NCBI GenBank assembly: GCA_044224605.1
Contig: JBGAKC010000006.1
Coordinates: 77,638 to 141,637, forward strand
Origin: UBA7672 sp044224605
GTDB lineage: Bacteria; Pseudomonadota; Alphaproteobacteria; Caulobacterales; Hyphomonadaceae
Length of the DNA: 64,000 bases
Direction of reading: 5' to 3'
Part shown: positions 46,211 through 54,402 of the stretch, one piece after another
Numbering within the stretch: the first letter of the stretch is position 1
How the letters are laid out: every line of letters starts with the position of its first letter
The notes under the pieces: model-generated
What the model saw: the letters and a program-made list of their open reading frames with translations, nothing else
What the model was told of the DNA's origin: nothing
Database searches by the model: none
Program-made: the position numbers and the translations under genes

Positions 46211-47428
46211 CTATGACAGCATCGCTCGGGCCTTGGAAAGCGCCTCCACGAACACGTCGACTTCCTCGAGCGTATTGTAGAGAGCAAAGCTCGCCCGGGC
46301 AGTAGCAGTAACACCTAAATGGGACATCAAAGGCTGGGCGCAATGATGCCCGGCGCGAATCGCAACCCCTTGGCGATCAAGGATCTGGGCGATGTCGTGC
46401 GGGTGGGCGCCTTGCAGCGAAAATGACAGCACAGGGCCCTTCCCGGGGGCCGTCCCGTGAATCCGCAGCCCATTGATCGCGCGCAGCGACGAAACCGCGC
46501 GGTCCAGCAGGGCCTGCTTGTGGGCGCGAATGGCGTCCCGGTCGAGGCTCTCGATCCAGTTAATTGCGGCGCCCAGCCCGATGGCCTCAACGATCGGCGG
46601 CGTACCGGCTTCGAAACGATGCGGCGGCGCGTTGTAGGTAATGGCGTCGCGCGTGACGGTCTCGATCATCTCGCCCCCGCCCTCGAACGGCGGCAGCGCC
46701 TCCAGCTTCCTGCGCTTGCCATAGAGCACGCCGATGCCGGTCGGGCCGTAGAGCTTGTGGCCTGTGAAAGCGTAGTAGTCGGCGTCCAGCGCGCGGACAT
46801 CGACTTTCATGTTCACGATGGCCTGGCAGCCATCCAGCAGCACGTCCGCGCCCACAGCATGCGCCATGGTGATCGCTGTCCGCACATCTGGGACCGTGCC
46901 GAGCACGTTCGACATGTGTGTCAGCGCCAGAATGCGCGTCTTCTTCGACAGCTGCTGCTCAAGACTCGCGAGGTCCAGCGAGCCATCCGGCAGCACCTCA
47001 ACCCATTTCAGCACTGCGCCCTTGCGCTCGCGCAGAAAATTCCACGGCACGATGTTGGAGTGGTGCTCCATCACCGACAGCACGATCTCGTCGCCTGGTT
47101 GGATCGTCGCGCCGATCCCGGCGGCCAGGATGTTGATGGCCTGCGTGCCGCCCTTGGTGAAAACGATCTCTTCAACCGACGCCGCGTTCAACAGCTTCCG
47201 CGCCGCCTCGCGCGCACTCTCATAGGCCTGCGTCGCCTCGTTCGCCAGCGTATGGAGCCCACGGTGAACGTTGGCATAGCTGTCGCGCATCACCTCGGTC
47301 ATCGTCTCGATGACCACGTTCGGCTTCTGCGCAGAAGCAGCGTTATCGAAATAGACCAGCGGCTTGCCATGCACCTGCCGGCCAAGGATGGGGAACTGCA
47401 CTCGGATAGCCTTGACGTCGAAGGTCAT
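46211..47428 (-). CDS. sufS: Cysteine desulfurase SufS (group II)
   Basis: 405 aa. YFDNAASAQKP at the start, PLP Lys in AFTGHKLYGPTGIGVLYG, and the catalytic Cys in AGHHCAQPLM, the group II arrangement. It donates sulfur to SufBCD, usually via SufE; no sufE is seen here. I chose ATG at 47428, which overlaps the sufD stop (ATGA), over the start six codons upstream. Confidence 0.96.
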   Translation of the reverse strand: MTFDVKAIRVQFPILGRQVHGKPLVYFDNAASAQKPNVVIETMTEVMRDSYANVHRGLHTLANEATQAYESAREAARKLLNAASVEEIVFTKGGTQAINILAAGIGATIQPGDEIVLSVMEHHSNIVPWNFLRERKGAVLKWVEVLPDGSLDLASLEQQLSKKTRILALTHMSNVLGTVPDVRTAITMAHAVGADVLLDGCQAIVNMKVDVRALDADYYAFTGHKLYGPTGIGVLYGKRRKLEALPPFEGGGEMIETVTRDAITYNAPPHRFEAGTPPIVEAIGLGAAINWIESLDRDAIRAHKQALLDRAVSSLRAINGLRIHGTAPGKGPVLSFSLQGAHPHDIAQILDRQGVAIRAGHHCAQPLMSHLGVTATARASFALYNTLEEVDVFVEALSKARAMLS

Positions 47429-48303
47429 GCGACGCCTCTGAGCCATTCATCGATCCGCGCCTCAACGCTGGCGCGCACCACATCGTCCAGCCATTCCGGC
47501 AGCGCCTCGATCAGGAAGGCGCGCGTGATCATCGCGCGGGCGACTGCATCGGGAATGCCGCGCTGGCGGAGGTAGAAGATCGCGTCCTCGTTCAGCTGCC
47601 CCGCCGTATTGCCGTGCCCGCACTGCACGTCGTCGGCGTAGATTTCCAGCTCAGGCTTGGCGAAGACCTCCGCGCCTTCTTCCAACAGCAACGCATTGTG
47701 CTGCATCTCGGCGTCCGTCTTCTGCGCCGCGCGCTCGACCAGGAATTTGCCCTGAAACACGCCCCGCCCGCCCTTGCGCGCGACACCGCGCACAAGCTGG
47801 CGAACTTCGGCGCCCGGGGCGCCAAGTTTCACAAGGCTGGTCAAATCCGCATGACGGCCCTTCGCCACCATGTAGACGCTGTTCAACTCGACCTTCGCGT
47901 TCGATCCGGCAATCTCGATTTCGGTCTCGATGCGCGCGTAACGCGCGCCATCACCAACAATGAACTGCCGAAACGTGGCGCCTGCGCCGAGCCGCACTCT
48001 ACGATGCGCGAGCGCTATGTCGCCACCGCGCTGGAGTGTAACCAGCATCAGCGTGCCGCCCGTCTCGACATCGATCTCGGTCGCCTGCGTGTCCTGAACT
48101 TGCTCGCCGACGTTGTGCGCCTGCACGACACTTTCGCCGGCCTTCACCACGAGACTCTTGAACTTGCCTGCCCCTTCCGCGAGCCGCGCGATCACGTTGC
48201 GCTCGCCGGCTGCAACCGGCGGGTTCTGCCCAGCCAGCGCCGCGCTGAGGTCGCTCCAGCGCCAGCCTTCGACACGACGGTTCGGGAGGCCGTCCGCCGC
48301 CAT
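47425..48303 (-). CDS. sufD: FeS cluster assembly protein SufD
   Basis: 292 aa, on the short side for SufD. N-terminal NRRVEGWRWSDLSAALA, then a beta-helix core and the conserved end DDVQCGHGNTAGQLNEDAIFYLRQRGIP, with the functional His in CGHGNT. It forms the SufBC2D scaffold. Start ATG overlaps the sufC stop by one base (TGATG). Confidence 0.95.
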   Translation of the reverse strand: MAADGLPNRRVEGWRWSDLSAALAGQNPPVAAGERNVIARLAEGAGKFKSLVVKAGESVVQAHNVGEQVQDTQATEIDVETGGTLMLVTLQRGGDIALAHRRVRLGAGATFRQFIVGDGARYARIETEIEIAGSNAKVELNSVYMVAKGRHADLTSLVKLGAPGAEVRQLVRGVARKGGRGVFQGKFLVERAAQKTDAEMQHNALLLEEGAEVFAKPELEIYADDVQCGHGNTAGQLNEDAIFYLRQRGIPDAVARAMITRAFLIEALPEWLDDVVRASVEARIDEWLRGVA

Positions 48304-49064
48304 CACCCCACCCCCACGACGCTTTCATATCCCGATTTCTCAAGCTCGAGCGCCAGCTCCGGCCCGCCCGATTTCACGATGCGGCCAGCCGACAGGATGT
48401 GGACCCTGTCCGGCTTGATGTGGTCGAGCAACCGCTGGTAGTGCGTAATCACCAGCATCGAACGCTCGGGCGAACGCAGCGCGTTCACGCCATCCGCCAC
48501 CACTTTCAGCGCGTCGATATCGAGGCCCGAATCGGTTTCATCGAGGATCATGAAGCGCGGTTCGAGCATCAGCATCTGGTAGATTTCCAGCCGTTTCTTT
48601 TCGCCGCCAGAGAAGCCGACATTGAGGGGACGCTTCAGCATCTCCGGATCAATCCGCAGCTTTTGCGCCGCTATCTTCGACAGCTTCAGGAAATCCGGCG
48701 CCGAGACTTCCGGCTCGCCACGCGTCTTGCGCTGGGCATTCATCGCCGCGCGCACGAACGTCATCACCGGCACGCCCGCGATCTCCAGCGGATACTGGAA
48801 CGACAGAAACACGCCCCTGGCCGCCCGCGCCTCCGGCTCCATGGCCAGCAGGTTCTCGCCATCAAGGGTCGCGGTTCCGCCAGTCACTTCGTAGCCGTTC
48901 CGGCCGGTCAGCACGTAGGACAGGGTCGACTTGCCCGAGCCGTTCGGCCCCATGATCGCGTGCACCTCGCCCGCCGGCACGGTAAGCGAGACACCCTTCA
49001 GGATGTCGCGCGCCGGGCCCTCCTCGGGAACGACGCGTGCCTTGAGGTCATTGAGTTCGAGCAT
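48303..49064 (-). CDS. sufC: FeS cluster assembly ATPase SufC
   Basis: 253 aa ABC-type ATPase without membrane part. Walker A MGPNGSGKSTL, signature FSGGEKKRLEI, Walker B MILDETDSGLDIDAL, H-loop VITHYQRLL. Powers SufBC2D. Upstream it is separated from sufB by 3.8 kb of unrelated genes, so it may need its own promoter in the 116-base gap 49065-49180. Confidence 0.97.
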   Translation of the reverse strand: MLELNDLKARVVPEEGPARDILKGVSLTVPAGEVHAIMGPNGSGKSTLSYVLTGRNGYEVTGGTATLDGENLLAMEPEARAARGVFLSFQYPLEIAGVPVMTFVRAAMNAQRKTRGEPEVSAPDFLKLSKIAAQKLRIDPEMLKRPLNVGFSGGEKKRLEIYQMLMLEPRFMILDETDSGLDIDALKVVADGVNALRSPERSMLVITHYQRLLDHIKPDRVHILSAGRIVKSGGPELALELEKSGYESVVGVG

Positions 49065-49180
49065 CAGACGCCTGTATTCGCGAGGCTTTCGTCAGCCCCT
49101 GCAACCTCTAGATAGGCGGTTCGCCCGCCCTGTTCGAGGGTTCTTTGGTCCTGTGCCCGTCGATTGTCCAGATAGCCTGG

Positions 49181-49895
49181 CTAGATCGTGTCCGAAGGCC
49201 GGAACATGAACCCAAACGGCCGAATTCCGGCCACCCAACGCCCCACTACCGAGAGGACAGACTTGAGCAGTGTTCGGACCGCAGGTTCCGCCAGAAGCGC
49301 GACCGTAAACGCTGCCATCAGCACGATCACGATGGCGACGTGCAATGCCGTGTAGGCGGCGCTGAGCACCGTGAGAACGCCTGCCGCGGCGGGCAGCAAA
49401 GTGCAGCGCCTGAAGATCAGTGTCACGAAGATGAGGGCGTAGAATAATGTCGCGACCGCGAGGGACCAGCAGGCGCCGTCGATCCAGGGGCCTTTTGACC
49501 ATAACGTTATCGTACGCAGGTATGCCATGGCGCTGAGCGGGCTCGGCTCGTACGCAACGATCAGGAGCATGATAAGCGTCAGCGTCGCGCATATCCACGC
49601 CTCCGGACACAGCCGCAACCATCGCCCACGCAGGAACGCAGCAGGCGATACCCCGTTTGCTGAGTTAGCAATAACGAACCTTGAGATGACGAAGAAGATC
49701 TCGACGACAACCCAAGCCGAACCAGTTGAACGGCGTCAGCGGTGCGAACGAAACAACATGACCGAAGGCTTCCGTTGTCGTGGAACCAAACGACGTCCAT
49801 GAGTGGAAGCCGAGATGAAACACATAGACCAGCATCGCCGCCGCAAAGCGCAGCGCATCAAGCCCGCCCGACCTGCTTTTCCAACAAGCGAACAA
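49181..49895 (-). pseudogene. Decayed acyltransferase 3 gene (frameshift and truncation)
   Basis: From ATG 49895 one frame reads GGLDALRFAAAMLVYVFHL, the start of an acyltransferase-3 protein, through to NWFGLG at about 49712. The conserved continuation (VVVEIFFVISRFVIANSANG, then AWICATLTLIMLL, GPWIDGACWSLAVATLFYAL) runs in another frame to the stop at 49181. Dropping one T of the pair at 49714-49715 restores FGWVVVEIFFVIS, the family consensus. The usual WTLGVEI motif has decayed to WSLAVAT and the protein would end near 238 aa against 350 or more. Clearly a remnant. Confidence 0.85.
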
Positions 49896-49994
49896 ACCAA
49901 ACTATCCGATGCTACGGGCTATTGCGGTTTGGCTCCACCGAAAGCGTGACCTGACGGCACGAAGGGGCTGGGCCAACCCGTATTGAGGCTATGG

Positions 49995-50729
49995 CTACGG
50001 CTTGAAAATATTCGCCACGACCGGTTCGGCGCAGAACTGGGCCTTGGCTTCATCTGCCGTCAGGCCAGTGGCTGCAAGCCCGCCATCGTCCTCGATCAAG
50101 CAGTCGACGCCGGTGATCTTGTCTAGCTCGCCCTGCGCGACGACGTTCACGGTGAGAATCGGTTGTAATTGGTCCGCGTCGAGCTTGTAGAACGATACGT
50201 CTGACTCATTTGCGGCCGACCGCGCAGGCGTTGCAATGTAACCGCTCGCCGTCTTCTCGATCGACACGCCGTTCGGCTCCCCCACGCGCACAAACTTGCC
50301 GCCGTCAACCTGGCGCCACGCCGCCCACGTCGTGTTCACGTTGCCGGTTTCGAGCGGCACAAGAATGTCGATCTTACCGTCCTTGTCGAAGTCTTCCAGC
50401 GACGGCGCGTTGAACGTGTTGCCCATGCGCTCGTCGATCGTCTGTACCGTTGCATCGCCCCTGGCGACGACACTCACGGTGATCTCGGTGGAGTCATCCT
50501 CGGCCGGCTTGTAGCGCGCCTCGATCGCCATGCCCGATTGGTCCGCGAACATAGCGCGGCAATCTGGATGCTTCCATCCGTCCGCGCCCTGGTCGACCGC
50601 TTGCACACTCGCGCAATCCTCCAGCGGCAGACGCTTCTCGGCTTTGCCCGCATCCGCATCTTCCGTCGGCGCGGGCGAGCATGCGACAGCGGCGAGCGCA
50701 GCAACGCAAAGTGCGAGATGATGTCTCAT
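49995..50729 (-). CDS. Putative lipoprotein with FG-GAP-like calcium-binding segment
   Basis: 244 aa from ATG 50729. MRHHLALCVAALAAVAC is a lipoprotein signal. Near residue 125 LEDFDKDGKIDILVPLETG resembles the DxDxDG loop of VCBS/FG-GAP repeats. The rest is unfamiliar. The frame opens 58 codons earlier, but that part is not protein-like. It is one of the genes inserted between sufB and sufC. Confidence 0.7.
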   Translation of the reverse strand: MRHHLALCVAALAAVACSPAPTEDADAGKAEKRLPLEDCASVQAVDQGADGWKHPDCRAMFADQSGMAIEARYKPAEDDSTEITVSVVARGDATVQTIDERMGNTFNAPSLEDFDKDGKIDILVPLETGNVNTTWAAWRQVDGGKFVRVGEPNGVSIEKTASGYIATPARSAANESDVSFYKLDADQLQPILTVNVVAQGELDKITGVDCLIEDDGGLAATGLTADEAKAQFCAEPVVANIFKP

Positions 50730-50799
50730 GTCCGTGCCCCTGAATATTCGGCCCGGCATAAACCGGAAGCCACCCTGGCGCCAGCTTACGCCGCTGTAA

Positions 50800-51234
50800 T
50801 CAACGAGCCGCTCGGGAAAGCTCTTGCTCGAGCACATCGACAAACTTGGCGAGGCTGTAATTCTCCGCGACCCACACATTCGCCCACACGACCGTTTCAC
50901 CATCGTCCTTCAGCACGCCTGGATAGAGCTGGTAGGCATCGGCCCCGACAACAACTGCTTCCCACGCACTCTCTGGCGTCGGGAATATCGTAACCATGGG
51001 GCCGTAGCTGAACACTTCAGCTTCATGCAGATCGAGATCGGCGCAGGCGCGCTGCACGCAAACGCCGAGCAGACGCGCGACATCGTCCGGCGTCTCCGGC
51101 GCGTTGGCGCCCGACATCGCATTCATGAACTGTTCGAGCACGGCCATGCCGCATTTCGTCCATGCTTCGCGCCGTTCGTCAAAGCGACCAGACACCGCGC
51201 CGCTGACGCAACGCCCCGCGCGTGTAACAATCAT
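50800..51234 (-). CDS. Hypothetical protein in the suf insertion
   Basis: 144 aa, soluble, acidic C-terminal half (VTIFPTPESAWEAVVVGADAYQLYPG, ETVVWANVWVAENYSLAKF). Family not recognised. ATG at 51234 lies ten bases after the stop of the GyrI-like gene, so the two are in one transcript. Confidence 0.6.
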   Translation of the reverse strand: MIVTRAGRCVSGAVSGRFDERREAWTKCGMAVLEQFMNAMSGANAPETPDDVARLLGVCVQRACADLDLHEAEVFSYGPMVTIFPTPESAWEAVVVGADAYQLYPGVLKDDGETVVWANVWVAENYSLAKFVDVLEQELSRAAR

Positions 51235-51244
51235 TCTGCGCGCG

Positions 51245-51700
51245 TCAGATCGCGACACCCAGATACAAATAGAGATCGGTGCGCACTTTAGAGATGTCGT
51301 TGTCCCAGTCGCCGTAGATTTCCAGCGACGTCCAGATCCGCTTCAAGCTCTTCGCCTTTACCTCGGCGTGCAGTACATCGTACGTGCTGCGCATGTTGGC
51401 GTAGTCGCCCCAGTGCGTCGCCGTGATCACGCGGCCGCCCGGAACGTGCGCGGCCTTCACATCCGGATCTGCACCGCCGGAATGGCGGTCCAGTACGCCG
51501 ACGAGAAGCGTGCTGCCTTCTTTCGTCTCATCCTTGTAGAGGATGAAGTTGTGGCCGTGGCCGGGCGCGAGCGCACCCGGCTTAAAGAGGCGGTCGAATG
51601 TCTGACGGATCGTCGGAGCAACATCTGGCCAGCGCGTATAGACCTCGATCCCGGCGCCGGCTAGCGGCTCAAGATCAATGATGCGCGTCTCGGTCAACAC
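51245..51700 (-). CDS. GyrI-like effector-binding domain protein
   Basis: 151 aa, a stand-alone domain of the AraC/GyrI effector-binding fold: RIIDLEPLAGAGIEVYTRWPDV at the start, HNFILYKDE, and VPGGRVITATHWGDYANMRSTYDVLHAEVKAK, where the Thr-His-x-Gly-x-Tyr motif is typical. It has no DNA-binding domain. It overlaps the preceding secreted-protein gene by a few bases. Binds small molecules in relatives; ligand unknown here. Confidence 0.72.
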   Translation of the reverse strand: MLTETRIIDLEPLAGAGIEVYTRWPDVAPTIRQTFDRLFKPGALAPGHGHNFILYKDETKEGSTLLVGVLDRHSGGADPDVKAAHVPGGRVITATHWGDYANMRSTYDVLHAEVKAKSLKRIWTSLEIYGDWDNDISKVRTDLYLYLGVAI

Positions 51701-52140
51701 GTGCTGCTGCCAGCCATCGTCGTGGAAACCCGATGCTTCCCGTTGGCGTAATGCATCTGCACAGAAAAGGCGCTGCCGTGATCGCCCCAGCTGGAAAACA
51801 TCCAGCTCTCCGCACCGTTCTTGGCGACCGCTGACTCGGTCGTGGGCTTTCCGCGTTTGGATGTCTCACGCTCGACAAGCGTGAGGTAATCGGTCAGCGT
51901 CGAGCCCGTTGTCCGTTCGATGTAGGCCGCCTTGCCTTTGCAGAGTTCGACCATCGTCTCGCCCAGATATAATATGCGCTGGTTGTGATTGCTTTCGACC
52001 GGAAGGTTGGTGGCGCCGGGCAGCGCCGCCATGACCTTGGTTTCGCTATCGCCGATTGTGACCCCGGCAAGGGTCTGCGCGGACGCAAGCGGCGCGGAGA
52101 CAGCCAGCGCAAGACCCGCGATCAGCAATAGCGCCTTCAT
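51694..52140 (-). CDS. Exported protein of unknown function
   Basis: 148 aa from ATG 52140. Signal peptide MKALLLIAGLALAVSAPLASA with likely cleavage before QT. The mature part begins LAGVTIGDSETKVMAALPGA, a pattern seen in small periplasmic proteins of the SmpA-like type, and has two Cys. Assigned by signal peptide and operon position only. Confidence 0.65.
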   Translation of the reverse strand: MKALLLIAGLALAVSAPLASAQTLAGVTIGDSETKVMAALPGATNLPVESNHNQRILYLGETMVELCKGKAAYIERTTGSTLTDYLTLVERETSKRGKPTTESAVAKNGAESWMFSSWGDHGSAFSVQMHYANGKHRVSTTMAGSSTC

Positions 52141-52240
52141 TCCACACCCCATGGAGACCAGCTCCACAGGCTTCTACGCCTCCGGCTCAGATCTTTCCAC
52201 CTGCATGGTCATCAATAGCGTACGGATGCTCTGTTGAGCG

Positions 52241-52681
52241 TCAACTACTTAGCGCGACCTTCAATCGCCGCGCAGCAATGCGGTCCAACTCATCAAGCTG
52301 TGTTATCCTTGAAGATGTCAGATCATTGAGCTCTCGCGCCGCGGCCTTCGACGCTTCACTATGTACCTCGCGACCTTGTTCGTTGTGCGTTTTTACGGTC
52401 TGCAATTCGGGGTACCTGTCCATCGGAAAGGTCTTCACGGAGATCGCTGGCACCAGTCTGTCAATTTCCTGCTTAAGAGGAGTCCACTTCCTTTGCAGCG
52501 ACCGGTCCAAAAACTCGGCTGATGCGCCCTTCCATTCGCTAATTTGGAAAACCCCGCCAAACGCTTCAGCTCTAAACGCCACAGCCATCTCGTGGCTACG
52601 AAGTCGTTCTCGTTCGGCGGCACCGATCGTGCCTTGGATTTTCTGAAACAAGCTTACGTCGTGCGCGCGTGGCGCGATCAT
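52241..52681 (-). CDS. Hypothetical soluble protein, possibly the frameshifted end of the preceding membrane ORF
   Basis: About 146 aa from ATG 52681. Mostly helical and polar (HDVSLFQKIQGTIGAAERERLRSHEMAVAFRAEAFGG, then a C-terminal coiled-coil-like part). It overlaps the two-span membrane ORF at 52596-52865 by 86 bases in another frame. Joining RATRA of that frame to HDVSLFQKI of this one gives a natural membrane-anchored protein, so a single frameshifted gene is as likely as two genes. GC content is lower than in the neighbours. Confidence 0.5.
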   Translation of the reverse strand: MIAPRAHDVSLFQKIQGTIGAAERERLRSHEMAVAFRAEAFGGVFQISEWKGASAEFLDRSLQRKWTPLKQEIDRLVPAISVKTFPMDRYPELQTVKTHNEQGREVHSEASKAAARELNDLTSSRITQLDELDRIAARRLKVALSS

Positions 52682-52865
52682 CCAGCCATTCGACGGCAAT
52701 CCAAGTCAGCAGCGCGATCCCGAACGCCGCCGACCTCGCAATATCCAGCTGCGCGGGCGCCCATGGCCAAAGGCCAACCGCCAAGGCACTCATTGCCGTT
52801 AGACCAGCGATGAGGCGCGTAAATCTGCTGCTCAATATTTCGCGCACATTCCCCCCAACCGTCAT
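52596..52865 (-). CDS. Two-span membrane ORF directly after sufB
   Basis: 89 aa from ATG 52865, only four bases after the sufB stop, so translation is coupled to sufB. Two hydrophobic spans: LIAGLTAMSALAVGLWPW and AAFGIALLTWIAVEWL. The last 25 residues are basic and low complexity (PRHDRCRRTRTTS), as expected after a frameshift. See the overlapping feature at 52241-52681. Confidence 0.5.
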   Translation of the reverse strand: MTVGGNVREILSSRFTRLIAGLTAMSALAVGLWPWAPAQLDIARSAAFGIALLTWIAVEWLDDRATRARRKLVSENPRHDRCRRTRTTS

Positions 52866-52869
52866 GCCG

Positions 52870-54402
52870 CTATCCCACACTCCCCTCGAGGCTCACTTCC
52901 AGCAGCTTCTGTGCTTCAACCGCGAACTCCATTGGGAGCTTCTGGAGAACGTCGCGGACAAAGCCGTTCACGAGTAGCGCCACGGCCTCTTCCTCGCCCA
53001 GACCGCGCTGGCGGGCGTAGAAGAGCTGGTCGTCCGAGAGCTTGGTGGTGGTCGCTTCGTGTTCCAGCTGCGCGTCGCCACGGCGGTTTTCGACGTAGGG
53101 GACAGTGTGGGCGCCGCAGTCGTGCCCGATGAGCAGGCTGTCGCACTGCGTGAAGTTGCGGGCTTTCGAGGCCTTCGGATGCACCGAGACGAGGCCGCGA
53201 TAGGTGTTGTTGGACTTGCCGGCGGAGATGCCCTTCGAGATGATCCGCGAGCGGGTGTTCTTGCCCAAGTGGATCATCTTCGTGCCGGTGTCGGCCTGCT
53301 GGCGGCCATTGGTGACGGCGATCGAGTAGAACTCGCCCTGGCTGTCGTCGCCGCGCAGGACGCAGCTGGGATACTTCCAGGTGATGGCTGAGCCGGTCTC
53401 GACCTGCGTCCATGAAATGCGTGAGCGGGCGCCGCGGCAGTCGCCGCGCTTGGTGACGAAGTTGTAGACGCCTCCCTTGCCCTCGGCGTCGCCCGGCCAC
53501 CAGTTCTGCACGGTGGAATACTTGATCTCCGCGTCCGCCAGCGCGACCAGCTCGACGACAGCGGCATGCAGCTGGTTCTCGTCACGCATCGGCGCGGTAC
53601 AGCCTTCGAGATAGGAGACGTAGCCGCCTTCATCGACGATGATCAGCGTGCGCTCGAACTGCCCTGTGCCCTTGGCGTTCATGCGGAAGTACGTCGACAG
53701 CTCCATCGGGCAGCGAACGCCCTTGGGCACGTAAACGAAAGTGCCGTCTGAAAACACGGCCGAATTCAGTGTCGCGAAGAAGTTGTCCGTCACCGGCACG
53801 ACCGAGCCGAGATACTGCCTCACCAGATCCGGAAATTCGCGAATGGCTTCCGAGATCGACATGAAGATCACACCGGCCTTCAGCAGCTCCGCGCGGAATG
53901 TCGTCGCCACGCTCACGCTGTCGAACACGGCGTCGACAGCCACGCGCGGCGTCTCGCGAGCGGCGGCGGCCGTCTCCATCGCACCTTCAACGCCGAGCAG
54001 CACTTCCTGCTCCTTCAGCGGAATGCCGAGCTTGGCGTAGGTGTCGAGAATTTCCTTCGGCACGTCGTTGATCGACTTGTACTTCGCCGCGCCCTTCGGG
54101 GCGGCGTAGTAGTGCGCGTCCTGGTAGTCGATCTTCGGATAGTGGATCATCGCCCAGGTCGGCTCGGTCATCTCCTTCCAGCGCTGGAAGGCGTCGAGCC
54201 GCCATTGCAGCATCCACTCCGGCTCTTCCTTCTTGGCCGAGATGTAGCGGACAGTGTCTTCGTTCAGACCCCTGGGCGCGAGTTCCTGCTCGATGTCAGT
54301 GATGAAGCCTTCGGCATACTTGTCCGCTTCAAGCGCACGGGCAGCTTCGACCGTTCCCAGGTCGATGCCTTCCTTCACCGTGATTTCCTTGCCCTCAGAC
54401 AT
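52870..54402 (-). CDS. sufB: FeS cluster assembly scaffold SufB
   Basis: 510 aa. Conserved text throughout: YYAAPKGAAKYKSINDVPKEI, VPKGVRCPMELSTYFRMN, YLEGCTAPMRDENQLHAAVVEL, QCDSLLIGHDCGAHTVPY and the end QLFYARQRGLGEEEAVALLVNGF. It holds the nascent cluster in SufBC2D. It overlaps the cysteine desulfurase stop by 8 bases. Confidence 0.97.
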   Translation of the reverse strand: MSEGKEITVKEGIDLGTVEAARALEADKYAEGFITDIEQELAPRGLNEDTVRYISAKKEEPEWMLQWRLDAFQRWKEMTEPTWAMIHYPKIDYQDAHYYAAPKGAAKYKSINDVPKEILDTYAKLGIPLKEQEVLLGVEGAMETAAAARETPRVAVDAVFDSVSVATTFRAELLKAGVIFMSISEAIREFPDLVRQYLGSVVPVTDNFFATLNSAVFSDGTFVYVPKGVRCPMELSTYFRMNAKGTGQFERTLIIVDEGGYVSYLEGCTAPMRDENQLHAAVVELVALADAEIKYSTVQNWWPGDAEGKGGVYNFVTKRGDCRGARSRISWTQVETGSAITWKYPSCVLRGDDSQGEFYSIAVTNGRQQADTGTKMIHLGKNTRSRIISKGISAGKSNNTYRGLVSVHPKASKARNFTQCDSLLIGHDCGAHTVPYVENRRGDAQLEHEATTTKLSDDQLFYARQRGLGEEEAVALLVNGFVRDVLQKLPMEFAVEAQKLLEVSLEGSVG

